From contig JBBANM010000002.1 in the NCBI GenBank assembly GCA_040401995.1, positions 79,100 through 143,099 of the forward strand: a stretch of 64,000 bases of DNA, written 5' to 3'. The notes beneath the pieces were generated by a model, which made no database searches, had not been told where the DNA came from, and was given only the letters and a program-made list of their open reading frames with translations. Shown here in pieces: positions 25,370-34,354 of the stretch (position 1 is the stretch's first letter; the number at the start of each line of letters is the position of its first letter). The DNA comes from Haliscomenobacter sp040401995 (GTDB lineage Bacteria; Bacteroidota; Bacteroidia; Chitinophagales; Saprospiraceae). The position numbers and the translations under genes were made by a program.

Positions 25370-26902
25370 TTACTTTTTTCGAATTGGAGCAGTATTTTTT
25401 AGCCAAACCACGGCAGGCGCCATGTTGGATTTTCCAACCTGACCTTGACCTAAACCGGGTTTGAAAAAACTACCCAAAACGATATCCTGTTTTTGATCCC
25501 CATCCAAGTCGCCTACATCCATAACCAGCCATTTTCCTTGCTCAGCAGTGGGAAAGGTACTTGCTTTAAACTGCATTTGCCCTTGATTTTCAAAAAACAG
25601 GAACCCCGAATTAGGTTGGGCGTCAGGTTCGTTAAAAAAAGAAATCATGGCGATGTCTTGATCGCCGTCGGCGTCAAAGTCGGCAGCCACTGCTTTGCTG
25701 GCGCCAAACGCGGGATAGAAAAAACTTTCCTTGAAATGATTCCGGCCATCATTCAAATAAATACGCAAGCCGTGATAAGCCTTTAACGAATAAGAATAAT
25801 CGGCATTGTCGCCATTGGTGTAAAGAATGTCAATTTTTCCGTCTTGGTTCATGTCTGCCAGGTCAATAAAGCTAGAGCCGTAAACGGACGGGAATTCCAA
25901 CAGTTTTTCTTCCTTGAATTTACCCTTTCCTAGGTTGTAAAACACCAGCACACTTTCACGCGCTTGACACATCAGTACTACGATGTCCTTTCGGCCATCC
26001 TGATTGAGGTCGTTGAGGTAGGTTACGCGTGCGCCGGGTTGCAATTTGAGTACATGTTCCTGATGCGTTTTTCCATCGTACCAAGCCAGGCGCCCAAGCT
26101 CGTTGCCATAATTGCAGAGTAAAAAATCGAGGGTTCCATCTTCATTAAGATCTTGGACGGTGATATCCACTGGGCGCTGGAGTGAATCCAGTAAAGTTGT
26201 TGCCTGGCCATTGGCAGATAATTGGATCAGTTTGCCCTTTTTGCGGTCGTTGGGATCCATGAGTCCCATTTCCAGCAATAGTTTTTGCCCTTTGATGCCT
26301 GCTACAGCAGAAATGGAACTCTCCAAACGAATGGAATCAATTTTTTGCAGTTCAGGGTTGTAAAACTCCAAAAGCCCATTGTCTCGTCTTCCTATCAGCA
26401 ATTGGCTATGCGCATTGTCAATTTTAACCATCGTGACTTTAGGGAGTCTATTGGTGGCTGTTGGAATAGATTGTAATTTAAAAAAAGGGAGTCCTATTTT
26501 TACTGCGCTTTTGACGGGTTGCGGGACAGGGTGTTCCGGAGCGTTTTGCACATAATACGCGATGATTTTTTGCCAATCCTCTTCCACGAGTACAGGATTA
26601 GCAGGAAAGCCGTCGGATTGAACATACGGGGTAATATCTTCTGGATCAAGCCCCATCAATTTATCAGAAAGTGGTTTCATCCCCAGTCGATAAGCCATTT
26701 CGGGCAGTACACCTTTTTCCCAAGTCGATTTATCCAATAATTGAGGATCAGGAAAAAGATGGCAACTTCCACAATGAATGGCGGCCAATTGCTGACCGGA
26801 GAGGTGGGTAGGTAAGGGAGCTTGCGGCAATTCATTTTGATGACTTCCGACACAACCCACACCAGTCCAAAACAATAAAGCAAGGTAGAATGTCTTTCTC
26901 AT
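25370..26902 (-). CDS. FG-GAP/VCBS repeat lipoprotein with an N-terminal c-type haem motif
   Basis: A 510-residue lipoprotein: residues 1-16 are hydrophobic and end at a lipobox-like GVGC (Cys17). A CxxCH haem-attachment motif follows (HCGSCH, Cys44-Cys47-His48). The segment around 50-115 looks like a small cytochrome c fold (DITPYVQSDGF, WQKIIAYYVQNAPEHP). From about 125 on the protein is a seven-bladed-propeller-type FG-GAP array: repeated D-x-N/D-x-D-G-x-x-D blocks such as DLNEDGTLDFLLCN, DLNQDGRKDIVVLM, DMNQDGKIDILYTN, DFDADGDQDIAMIS and DLDGDQKQDIVLGS, which bind calcium in known structures. It is likely exposed to the periplasm or surface. Electron transfer or carbohydrate binding are possible; no partner is adjacent. 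Confidence 0.8.
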   Translation of the reverse strand: MRKTFYLALLFWTGVGCVGSHQNELPQAPLPTHLSGQQLAAIHCGSCHLFPDPQLLDKSTWEKGVLPEMAYRLGMKPLSDKLMGLDPEDITPYVQSDGFPANPVLVEEDWQKIIAYYVQNAPEHPVPQPVKSAVKIGLPFFKLQSIPTATNRLPKVTMVKIDNAHSQLLIGRRDNGLLEFYNPELQKIDSIRLESSISAVAGIKGQKLLLEMGLMDPNDRKKGKLIQLSANGQATTLLDSLQRPVDITVQDLNEDGTLDFLLCNYGNELGRLAWYDGKTHQEHVLKLQPGARVTYLNDLNQDGRKDIVVLMCQARESVLVFYNLGKGKFKEEKLLEFPSVYGSSFIDLADMNQDGKIDILYTNGDNADYSYSLKAYHGLRIYLNDGRNHFKESFFYPAFGASKAVAADFDADGDQDIAMISFFNEPDAQPNSGFLFFENQGQMQFKASTFPTAEQGKWLVMDVGDLDGDQKQDIVLGSFFKPGLGQGQVGKSNMAPAVVWLKNTAPIRKK

Positions 26903-27012
26903 TACTAGCGCTGGTTTCGCAGCTTAATTTTTTCATCCAAAATAGTCAGTATCGGAAATTACCCGTTCCTTTGTAGTTCGAATAAGGCAGGCTAATTTAC
27001 TATAATTACCTT

Positions 27013-28284
27013 ATGGATATTAAAACTGGATTGTTTTGTTGCTGTTTATGCTGCCTTTTTTGTGAACCTGCTTTTTGTGGAGAATCTATAGACACCATAT
27101 CTATCCCAGTTCGCGAAAATACGGATAGTATCCCCGCAACAAGCGTTTTTGAAAACTTAGAAACGCCCAAACAAGATGCTGTAGACGTAGTTGATTTGCT
27201 TAAGCGGATTACGAAAACGGCTACCAAAACGCGAAATGAAGTAGGCGTAGTACACATTTCAGCAATTCCAGCAGTTGGCTATTCCTTGCAAACTGGTTTT
27301 GCTGCCGTGGTAAGCGCTAATGTAGCGTTTAAATCAAAAGATCCCGAACTAAGGAGTGATAAGACCTCTTATATGTACTCCAGTTTTGCTTACACCCAAT
27401 ATAAACAAATCATTTTGCCATTCCGCGCCAGCATCTGGGCGGCTAAAGGTAAGTACAATTTACAGCTAGACTGGCGGTTTATGAAGTACCCTTCAGAAAC
27501 GTTTGGTTTGGGTGCTTATACCAACTTCTCCGACGGTTATGCGATCAGTTTCAACTATTTAAAGCTCCACCAAACGGTAGTGACCAAAGTGGGCCAAAAC
27601 CTGTATGCTGGCTTAGGGTATTATCTTGATCGTTTTTGGAAAATTCAAGAAACAGGTGTTCCCCAAAAAACGCCTACCGATTATCAGCAATATGGCTTGT
27701 ACGAAACCGCTACTGCATCAGGTTTTGCTTTACAGCTTTTTCATGATTCAAGAAAAAACCCCATCAACCCCAATAATGGTTGGTACGGAAATTTTGTTTT
27801 ACGCCCCAATTTGGCCATTCTAGGAGCTGGATCCAATTGGACTTCAGTGCAGCTAGAATTTCGAAAATACTTCCGTTTTCCTGGAAAATCGGAGAATGTA
27901 TTGGCATTTTGGAATTACAACTGGTTTTTGGCGGGCGGCGGTAAAGCGCCTTATTTGCTGTTGCCAAGTACTGGTTGGGATGATAATTTCAACACTGGCA
28001 GAGGCTACATTCAAGGGCGATTTAGAGGAACCAGCATGGTTTATCTAGAAGGAGAGTACCGTTTTAAGATTTCGCGAAAAGGATTTTTAGGTGGCGTAGT
28101 TTTTGCCAATGCCCAATCTTTTGCCCAATCACCCGATCGACAATTTAAGGTAATCAGCCCTGCTTTTGGTGGCGGCTTGCGGATCAAATTGAATAAATTT
28201 TCAGGCGCCAATTTGTGTATTGACTACGGAATTGGATTGCAGGGGTCAAGAGGGATATCGGTAAATATTGGCGAAATTTTTTAG
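27013..28284 (+). CDS. Outer-membrane beta-barrel protein of the D15/BamA-TamA type
   Basis: A 423-residue protein with an N-terminal hydrophobic segment rich in Cys (FCCCLCCLFCEPAFCGES) that looks like a signal sequence. No POTRA repeats are visible. From about residue 80 on, alternating aromatic strands form a barrel like the surface-antigen/Omp85 C-terminal domain; characteristic pieces are HDSRKNPINPNNGWYGNFVL, FNTGRGYIQGRFRGTSM and VYLEGEYRF, and the last residues end in Phe. POTRA-less Omp85-like proteins are common in Bacteroidota and of unknown role, and lipid or protein transfer are guesses. The stop codon is inside a long inverted repeat. Confidence 0.8.
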   Translation: MDIKTGLFCCCLCCLFCEPAFCGESIDTISIPVRENTDSIPATSVFENLETPKQDAVDVVDLLKRITKTATKTRNEVGVVHISAIPAVGYSLQTGFAAVVSANVAFKSKDPELRSDKTSYMYSSFAYTQYKQIILPFRASIWAAKGKYNLQLDWRFMKYPSETFGLGAYTNFSDGYAISFNYLKLHQTVVTKVGQNLYAGLGYYLDRFWKIQETGVPQKTPTDYQQYGLYETATASGFALQLFHDSRKNPINPNNGWYGNFVLRPNLAILGAGSNWTSVQLEFRKYFRFPGKSENVLAFWNYNWFLAGGGKAPYLLLPSTGWDDNFNTGRGYIQGRFRGTSMVYLEGEYRFKISRKGFLGGVVFANAQSFAQSPDRQFKVISPAFGGGLRIKLNKFSGANLCIDYGIGLQGSRGISVNIGEIF

Positions 28285-28321
28285 CATGTCTGCCCAATAT
28301 TATTGAACAGACATGCTAAAA
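28279..28321. terminator. Inverted repeat between two convergent genes, candidate terminator
   Basis: Perfect 14-base arms TTTTAGCATGTCTG (28279-28292) and CAGACATGCTAAAA (28308-28321) with a 15-base loop. The left arm contains the TAG stop of the barrel-protein gene, and the right end lies 4 bases from the stop of the opposing gene. T-runs are short, so termination strength is uncertain. Confidence 0.6.
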
Positions 28322-28325
28322 TGAA

Positions 28326-29771
28326 TTAATTTCTATAATCCAAGGCGGGTTTACGGTCGCCTAATAACGCTTCGTAGTGGTAATCCTTGCCACGGCGTTT
28401 TTGCAATTCCGCTTTTGCTTTTTCACATACCGCAGGATCGTTGAACAGATCCATCGCCGTCAAAGCCATGGTTTTTGCAGCCACTACCATCCCCTTTGTA
28501 CCAATGCTAATCCCGCCAGCAGCCACTGCTTGCCAGCTGTGGGCTGAAGTACCGGGCACCCAGGTAGCGGCGCCCATACCAACCGTCGGCACGGCCCAAC
28601 TTACATCGCCTACGTCGGTTGAACCAGATCCTCCGCCTTCCGGAGCGTTGAACGGCTGAATTTTTTCAGAGGAGCTGATGTCTACGTTTTTGATATCGTA
28701 AGTGGCAACTATCTGTTCTGCAAATTTCTTTTCCTCGGGGGTGTAAGTGACGCCGCCAACTTTTACGAGGTTATCATACATCAATTTTGCCAGCGTTTCA
28801 TTGGGTAGTAGATTGTAAACTCCGGCAATAACTTCGTACTTCATGGTAGTACCCGTACCGAGGGCTGCCCCTTCAGCGGCTTTTACCATGCGGTCAAAAA
28901 TTTGTTTTACCACTTCCATTTCGGGGTGACGAGCATAGTAAAACACCTCGGCAAAAGCAGGTACCACGTTAGGCGCTTCTCCACCTTTGGTAATGACATA
29001 GTGGATGCGGGTTTCCTGCGGCACGTGTTCGCGCATCATGTTGACCATATTGTTCATTGCTTCCACGCCATCGAGCGCTGAGCGTCCGCGCTCGGGCGCA
29101 GCGGCTGCGTGCGAGGCGATGCCATAAAAACGGAATTTGGCGGATTTGTTCGCTAAGGAAGATGACGCACTAGCCGCATTTTCAGAAGAAGGGTGCCAGT
29201 GGATAACGGCATCGGTATCGTTAAATAACCCAGCACGCACCATGTATACTTTGCCGCCGCCACCTTCTTCAGCGGGGCAACCATACAGTTTTATGGTACC
29301 TTTTTTGCCCGTTTTTTTCAACCAATCTTTCAGGGTAATGGCAGCATCGACCGAGGCAGTTCCAAAAAGATGATGACCACAAGCATGGCCAGATTTTACG
29401 CCAGCACGTTCTTGTTTATAAGGTACCGCATCTTGAGAAACGCCTGGTAAAGCATCGAATTCAGCCAAAATACCGATTACGGGTTTGCCCTCGCCAAAAG
29501 TGGCAACGAAAGCCGTAGGTATTTCCGCTACATTGGCTTCAACTTTAAAACCAGCCGTTTTCAAATGTTCTTGCAACAATTTGGAGCTTTTGTACTCTTG
29601 GTAACCCACTTCAGCATATTCCCAAATTTGGTGCGCTAGTTTGCCATATTCAGCAGCGCTGGCATCAATGGAGCGGAGCACATCGGTTTTTTCAGCAGTT
29701 AATCCAGATTGTGCTTTTACCCACAAAGGCAAAGCAATCGTTAGCAATAGAAATGAATAAAATTTAGACAT
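28326..29771 (-). CDS. M20-family amidohydrolase (AbgB-like), exported
   Basis: A 481-residue protein with a signal peptide (MSKFYSFLLLTIALPLWVKA, then QSG). The M20 metallopeptidase fold is shown by ILAEFDALPGVSQDAVPY, the metal-binding SGHACGHHLFGTASVDAA, PAEEGGGGKVYMVRAG with the catalytic Glu pair, and the dimerisation-domain stretch SHAAAAPERGRSALDGVEAM. The closest named relative is AbgB, the subunit of p-aminobenzoyl-glutamate hydrolase, but many Bacteroidota copies are exported and their substrate is unknown. They probably act on an N-acyl amino acid or amide. Monocistronic; repeat A2 lies just upstream of its start. Confidence 0.88.
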   Translation of the reverse strand: MSKFYSFLLLTIALPLWVKAQSGLTAEKTDVLRSIDASAAEYGKLAHQIWEYAEVGYQEYKSSKLLQEHLKTAGFKVEANVAEIPTAFVATFGEGKPVIGILAEFDALPGVSQDAVPYKQERAGVKSGHACGHHLFGTASVDAAITLKDWLKKTGKKGTIKLYGCPAEEGGGGKVYMVRAGLFNDTDAVIHWHPSSENAASASSSLANKSAKFRFYGIASHAAAAPERGRSALDGVEAMNNMVNMMREHVPQETRIHYVITKGGEAPNVVPAFAEVFYYARHPEMEVVKQIFDRMVKAAEGAALGTGTTMKYEVIAGVYNLLPNETLAKLMYDNLVKVGGVTYTPEEKKFAEQIVATYDIKNVDISSSEKIQPFNAPEGGGSGSTDVGDVSWAVPTVGMGAATWVPGTSAHSWQAVAAGGISIGTKGMVVAAKTMALTAMDLFNDPAVCEKAKAELQKRRGKDYHYEALLGDRKPALDYRN

Positions 29772-29799
29772 AACGATGTATTAGTGATGGTGAAAGTTT

Positions 29800-29962
29800 A
29801 GAGCATGTTCAGAATTCTGCTTCGAGCTACAAATGGCCAAAATTCGCACCAATTTCGTTACAAAAATGCTCATGTAGCGCTGCTACACTCCACTTTTTGT
29901 GCCTCATTGGTGCAAATTTTAGCTCATTTTAGCCATCGAACCAGAATCCTTAACATGCTCTT
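29800..29962. repeat. Family A hairpin repeat, copy A2 (inverted relative to A1)
   Basis: A full-length 163-bp copy with ends AGAGCATGTTCAGAATTCTG and CAGAATCCTTAACATGCTCT. Compared with A1, the T of GAGCTTGTT is A at both ends (GAGCATGTT), so the pairing is kept. It lies between the start of the amidohydrolase gene and the end of the glycosyltransferase gene. Confidence 0.92.
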
Positions 29963-29976
29963 ATTGTAATCACGGG

Positions 29977-31092
29977 TTAACTATCTCCAAAATCGGTTTC
30001 ACTGGGTAGTCCTTCAATTAGCTGTAGCAAAGACCCTACAGCGATACTCAACAAACTTGGCTTGGCGCTGGGTCGGAAATCCCTAAGAGACTTACTTTGT
30101 TTCAGTAGGGGTAAAGCGGCGCGGAGGTTGAGTTCAGATTGTGACTGCACGGTGAAAAGTCCTTGTGCCTGGAGATGTTCGGCACAGTATTCCTGTTCGG
30201 TTTGTCCGGGGGTGGGAACCAATAATGCCGGAGTACCCAACACCACTAAGTCCAAGATGCTGCTATAACCCGATCTACAAATTACATACTTGCTTTGCGA
30301 AACGGCTTCTTGAAGCTTTAGCGTGGCGAGGTGCGGAACAAAAGTAATGTTGTCCTCTACTTTTTCATAAAATGCTTGTTCAGGGTTTCCTAACACAAAA
30401 AGAAAAGAATGATCCTGTAACTCGGCGGCTTGTTGGCGTAATTTTTCTGCGAAATAGGTTTTTTGGGGCTCTGGCCCAGAAATAATGGCAATAAAATCGT
30501 ATTTTTTTGGCAATTCCTGGTGTTCAAAACGCGAAAGGGGGCCAACATAGCGCGTGATCACCCGAGGTAAAGACGGATGTCCGAGGTGACCGGATAAATT
30601 GGGTGCATCGGGGAAGTCAGGAACCCAGCATTCATTAAATTTGCGCATCTGGGTCCAGTGAATGGATTGCGTGGCTAGTTTAATGGGAAAAAGTACTGGC
30701 AAATGCAACTGGTGCGCCATAATGACATTGATGCCATTGCGAATGCGACAACCATAGCGGTGATCAGAAACAATGGCTTTGGCGTTTTCCTGGCGCTCAA
30801 TTTTGGCAATCACCCGTTGTTCCTGTAGGATGGCAGCAATGATTTTCGGCATTTGCTGTGCCACATTGAGGTAAATGTTTTCCGAGGGATACAGCACGTC
30901 GTAAGCGGGAAGTTCCCAGCTCCGCAAATCAGGGAACTCAGTGCGCAATAACGCCAGGGCTTTGCCATTTGATGCGATTACCACTTCTGCTCCTTGTTTC
31001 AGCAATTCACGAATTACGGGAATGCTGCGGGTAGCATGACCAAGACCCCAATCTAATGGGGATACGATTACTTTGTGTGGAGGGTTTGCCAT
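29977..31092 (-). CDS. MurG-like glycosyltransferase (GT28/GT-B fold)
   Basis: A 371-residue soluble or peripheral GT-B enzyme. The N-terminal Rossmann half starts VIVSPLDWGLGHATRSIPVI, the GHxxR-type motif found in MurG and related N-acetylglucosaminyltransferases. The C-terminal half holds the nucleotide-sugar site: ITFVPHLATLKLQEAVSQSK, CRSGYSSILDLVVLGTPALL and VPTPGQTEQEYCAEHL, the counterpart of the MurG GG(A)xS...E/Q-Q motif. Some ends of the protein are less conserved. The donor is probably a UDP-sugar; the acceptor is unknown. No polysaccharide operon surrounds it, as it diverges from the small lipoprotein gene. Confidence 0.82.
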   Translation of the reverse strand: MANPPHKVIVSPLDWGLGHATRSIPVIRELLKQGAEVVIASNGKALALLRTEFPDLRSWELPAYDVLYPSENIYLNVAQQMPKIIAAILQEQRVIAKIERQENAKAIVSDHRYGCRIRNGINVIMAHQLHLPVLFPIKLATQSIHWTQMRKFNECWVPDFPDAPNLSGHLGHPSLPRVITRYVGPLSRFEHQELPKKYDFIAIISGPEPQKTYFAEKLRQQAAELQDHSFLFVLGNPEQAFYEKVEDNITFVPHLATLKLQEAVSQSKYVICRSGYSSILDLVVLGTPALLVPTPGQTEQEYCAEHLQAQGLFTVQSQSELNLRAALPLLKQSKSLRDFRPSAKPSLLSIAVGSLLQLIEGLPSETDFGDS

Positions 31093-31192
31093 GAGGAATT
31101 TTTTAACTTTATCGCAGCGTTGCTAAAATTAGAGTGAAGCAACTGTACCAAAATTCTTTGGGGAAAAATTAAGCAAAAAATACCAAAAAAAT

Positions 31193-31324
31193 ATGCAAAC
31201 TCGAAACTTACTATTGCGCAGCTTGATACTTGTACTATTGTTATTCGCGCTTTCATCTTGCCGAACCGACTGTGGATGCCCGATGGCCAATAATCAATCT
31301 AAACCGCGAACCACTGTATCTTAA
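31193..31324 (+). CDS. Very small lipoprotein (43 residues) upstream of a ModE-like regulator
   Basis: ATG 31193 to TAA 31322-31324 encodes 43 residues. Residues 1-22 are a textbook lipoprotein signal (MQTRNLLLRSLILVLLLFAL followed by SS and Cys23). The mature part would be only 21 residues and is Cys-rich at the start (CRTDCGCPM). The stop lies 7 bases before the ATG of the ModE-like gene, so the two are likely one transcript. Bacteroidota have many tiny lipoproteins with a CP motif of unknown role. Three cysteines close together might bind a metal or oxyanion, but this is speculation. Confidence 0.65.
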   Translation: MQTRNLLLRSLILVLLLFALSSCRTDCGCPMANNQSKPRTTVS

Positions 31325-31331
31325 ACCAATC

Positions 31332-31694
31332 ATGGGACTCAAACACCTGCTCAAGAATGGGACATTTAAAGTAACCGGTCGTTTGCGTATTGAACAGCCG
31401 GAAGAACCCTTTTTTGGCCCAGGGCGCTTGCAATTGCTGGAATTGATTGATGAAAAAGGCTCCATCAACCAAGCCGCGAAAGCCATGGGTATGTCTTATT
31501 CCAAAGCCTGGAAAATGATCAATTCGCTCAATGCACAAGCTTTGCATCCACTGGTAGCCACCCAAACGGGCGGAGAAAAAGGAGGAGGAGCCATCATTAC
31601 CGCTGAAGCCAAAGAAATCATCGCTTATTTCAAAGCCCTACAAACCCGGTTTGAATATTTTTTGCAGCAGGAAACAAAAAAATTGGAGGAATAA
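31332..31694 (+). CDS. ModE-like winged-helix transcriptional regulator (DNA-binding domain only)
   Basis: A 120-residue protein corresponding to the N-terminal domain of ModE. After TGRLRIEQPEEPFFGPGRLQ comes the helix-turn-helix DEKGSINQAAKAMGMSYSKA, then WKMINSLN and the wing segment TQTGGEKGGGAIITAEAKEI, all diagnostic of the family. The molybdate-binding MOP/TOBE domains of E. coli ModE are absent. One-domain forms occur in many bacteria and must sense the ligand differently or not at all. ATG 31332 is preferred because the frame above it has no ModE-like sequence. It sits between the tiny lipoprotein and a TonB receptor, and a ModE-type operator follows its stop codon. Confidence 0.88.
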   Translation: MGLKHLLKNGTFKVTGRLRIEQPEEPFFGPGRLQLLELIDEKGSINQAAKAMGMSYSKAWKMINSLNAQALHPLVATQTGGEKGGGAIITAEAKEIIAYFKALQTRFEYFLQQETKKLEE

Positions 31695-31695
31695 G

Positions 31696-31751
31696 GCCCT
31701 ATTGAAAATATCGTTATATTTTTGAAAAAATAACGATATTTTCAATAGGGC
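31696..31751. promoter_or_regulatory. Long perfect palindrome containing a ModE-type operator, before the TonB receptor gene
   Basis: Arms of 22 bases, 31696-31717 and 31730-31751, are exact reverse complements around a 12-base centre; the second arm ends 5 bases before the receptor ATG and the first begins 1 base after the regulator stop. The core CGTTATATT...AATAACG has the same half-sites and the same 24-base total length as the E. coli modA operator I remember (CGTTATAT...ATAACG). It can also fold as an RNA hairpin, so attenuation is possible. Confidence 0.75.
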
Positions 31752-31756
31752 AAATT

Positions 31757-34303
31757 ATGAAACAAGTTCTGCTCCTCCTTTTTTTCTATTCTATTTGCAC
31801 TTTGGCGGCGGGCCAAAATACTGCCCAACTCGACACCATTAAGAAACAACGGCTACAAGAAGTAGTCATTTCTGCATCTCGCGTTGCCGAAAATATTTTG
31901 AAATCGCCAGTAAGCATCGAAAAAATTCGAGAACGAGAACTGCGGAATTCTCCTCAACCTTCTTTTTTTGATGCCCTTGAAAATGTTAAAGGCGTGCACC
32001 TGATTGTGCCAAGCATGGGATTCAAGGTGCTCAATACTCGCGGTTTTGCGAATACCACCAATGTGCGTTTCGCCCAATTGGTGGATGGCGTCGACAATCA
32101 AGCTCCCCACATCGGCGCACCAATTGCCAATACCTTGGGGCCGTCGGATCTCGACATTCAAAGTGTAGAAATATTGCCTGGGGTGGCATCGGCACTCTAT
32201 GGCATGAACGCCATCAATGGGTTGGCTAATTTTCAAACCAAAAGCCCTTTTGAATACCAAGGTGCCTCAGTACGACAAAATACTGGAGTGAACCATGTAG
32301 GAGAAACGGGTCAATCTACCCATTTATTTAGCGAAACTTCTTTTCGTTATGCCCAAGTTTTGAGTGAAAAATGGGCTTATAAAATCAATGCTACCTATGC
32401 TAGCGGTTATGATTGGGTAGCCAATAACAGAACGGATCTGGGCGCCAACTTAAATTCCAGTACGGGTTTGTTGGGCGCCAGCAATCCTGCTTATGACCCG
32501 GTAAGCGGATATGGAAATGAGTCTTCTAACCGGAGAACGGTAACGCTGGCGGGAAAAAACATCATAGTAGCACGTACCGGCTATTACGAAAAAGAATTGG
32601 CCAACTATCAATTGAAAAACTTCAAAGCTTCCGGCGCTGTCCATTTCCGCCCCACTCAAAACCAAGAACTAATTTATACCTATCGGTTTGCTGATTTGGA
32701 CGGCATCTATCAGCGTTCTAACCGCTTTCAAACCAAAGGATACTTATTGCAACAACATGCCTTGAGTTGGAAATCGCCAGTGCTGCGTGTCAATGCCTAT
32801 TGGACCAATGAGAACACGGGGCAGTCTTTTAACCTCCGTTCCATGGGGGAAAACATTGACCGCGCTTTCAAAAGCGACAACCAATGGTATGCCGATTTTA
32901 CTAAGCGGTTTAACCAAGCGAGTCGCAGCAACACCTTGCCTGATGCCTTACAAAGGGCGCGTATATTTGCCGATAGTATAAGACCATCACCGGGAACAGC
33001 TCGATTTGATTCGTTGATAACAAAATTGGGCAGTATCAATAACTGGGATATTGGCGCCGCTTTGCGGGTGCGCGCCTCGCTGGTACATGCGGAAGGTATT
33101 TTTGACCTAGGGCAAGCGCTTTTTCCCAATTTAAAAAAGATAGCTGGGGTGGAATGGTTGCTAGGATTTGATCACCGATTATACATCATTGTACCTGATG
33201 GCAATTATTTTATCAATCCGGTTGAAAGTGGCCGCAATTTGGTGTACAGCAAAACAGGGGGATTTGTACAAGTGACCAAAACTCTTTTACACGAGCGACT
33301 GAAACTGGGCACTACTTTGCGTGCCGACAAAGCGGATTATTTTACCACGCGATACAATCCACGTTTTACGGCAGTGTATTCGCCTAACGATTACCAGCAC
33401 TTGCGCTTATCTTACCAGAGCGGGTATCGATTCCCGAGTATTTTTGAAGGGTTTTCCAACATCAACAGTGGTGGTGTAAAAAGGGTAGGCGGGCTGCCGG
33501 TCATGTCGAATGGCATTTTTGAAAACTCCTACCTCCGGAAATCGGTGGATGATTTTCAGGCGGCGGTAACCAATGGTGTAAACAAATTTGGTGTGCCCAA
33601 ACGCGACAGCTTAATCAAAGCCAATGTGGGTATTCTGAAGCGCAGCCCTTATACTTACCTTAGGCCAGAGTACATCCGCTCCCTTGAATTTGGCTACAAA
33701 GGGCTGTTTTTCAAAAATCGATTGTTGTTGGATGTTGATTTTTATTACAACCGCTACCGCGATTTTATGGCGCAAGTGGAGACCACCATTCCGCTCCGCA
33801 ATAACCCCGACTCGCTGGGTTACTACATGAACGATCGGAGCAAACAAGCCCGCTATCGACTTTGGACCAATTCGCAAACCGAAGTCTTTAATTATGGTTT
33901 TGGCGCCAATGTGCAATACAATTTTGCCAACGAGCTTAGCCTAAGAACGAACATCTCTTACGCCAAACTGGATCGGAAGACAACCAATGACGGGCTCGAA
34001 GACGGATTTAATACGCCGCGCTGGATCGTAAATGCCGCTATTTCCCATCCCAATGTATGGAGAAACGTAGGTTTTAGCTTGGGCGGTAAGTGGCAAAGCT
34101 CTTATTCCTACCTGTCTTTTTTGGTAAATGGCACGGTACCTTCCTTTTCATCAATCGATGGGTTTTTAAGTTATCGAATACCGAATTGGAAAGTCAATGC
34201 AAAATTGGGAGGCACCAATCTGCTCAATCGCTATTATTACTCCATCTTGGGTGGTCCGCAAATTGGCGGGTACTATTATTTGACCTTGACATATGGGTTG
34301 TAA
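31757..34303 (+). CDS. TonB-dependent outer-membrane receptor
   Basis: An 848-residue receptor with a signal peptide (MKQVLLLLFFYSICTLAAG). A TonB-box-like/plug start, LQEVVISASRVAENILKSPV, follows near residue 32. The plug domain (about 40-155) includes DALENVKGVHLIVP, NTRGFANTTNVRFAQLVDG and VEILPGVASALYGMNAINGL. The rest is a 22-strand barrel with a C-terminal LTYGL. Unlike SusC proteins it has no N-terminal carboxypeptidase-like domain and no SusD partner, so it resembles small-ligand receptors (siderophore/vitamin/metal type). The ModE-type operator immediately upstream suggests regulation by molybdate or tungstate. A terminator follows. Confidence 0.92.
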   Translation: MKQVLLLLFFYSICTLAAGQNTAQLDTIKKQRLQEVVISASRVAENILKSPVSIEKIRERELRNSPQPSFFDALENVKGVHLIVPSMGFKVLNTRGFANTTNVRFAQLVDGVDNQAPHIGAPIANTLGPSDLDIQSVEILPGVASALYGMNAINGLANFQTKSPFEYQGASVRQNTGVNHVGETGQSTHLFSETSFRYAQVLSEKWAYKINATYASGYDWVANNRTDLGANLNSSTGLLGASNPAYDPVSGYGNESSNRRTVTLAGKNIIVARTGYYEKELANYQLKNFKASGAVHFRPTQNQELIYTYRFADLDGIYQRSNRFQTKGYLLQQHALSWKSPVLRVNAYWTNENTGQSFNLRSMGENIDRAFKSDNQWYADFTKRFNQASRSNTLPDALQRARIFADSIRPSPGTARFDSLITKLGSINNWDIGAALRVRASLVHAEGIFDLGQALFPNLKKIAGVEWLLGFDHRLYIIVPDGNYFINPVESGRNLVYSKTGGFVQVTKTLLHERLKLGTTLRADKADYFTTRYNPRFTAVYSPNDYQHLRLSYQSGYRFPSIFEGFSNINSGGVKRVGGLPVMSNGIFENSYLRKSVDDFQAAVTNGVNKFGVPKRDSLIKANVGILKRSPYTYLRPEYIRSLEFGYKGLFFKNRLLLDVDFYYNRYRDFMAQVETTIPLRNNPDSLGYYMNDRSKQARYRLWTNSQTEVFNYGFGANVQYNFANELSLRTNISYAKLDRKTTNDGLEDGFNTPRWIVNAAISHPNVWRNVGFSLGGKWQSSYSYLSFLVNGTVPSFSSIDGFLSYRIPNWKVNAKLGGTNLLNRYYYSILGGPQIGGYYYLTLTYGL

Positions 34304-34354
34304 ATAATGGGACAAAAAAGAAGTAAATCATTCCAGTTTGCAGCGGAATGAAAA

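Noticed and set aside
26957..26972. TTACCCGTTCCTTT resembling the family B terminus
   Set aside because: Only about 10 bases match and no partner arm is nearby.
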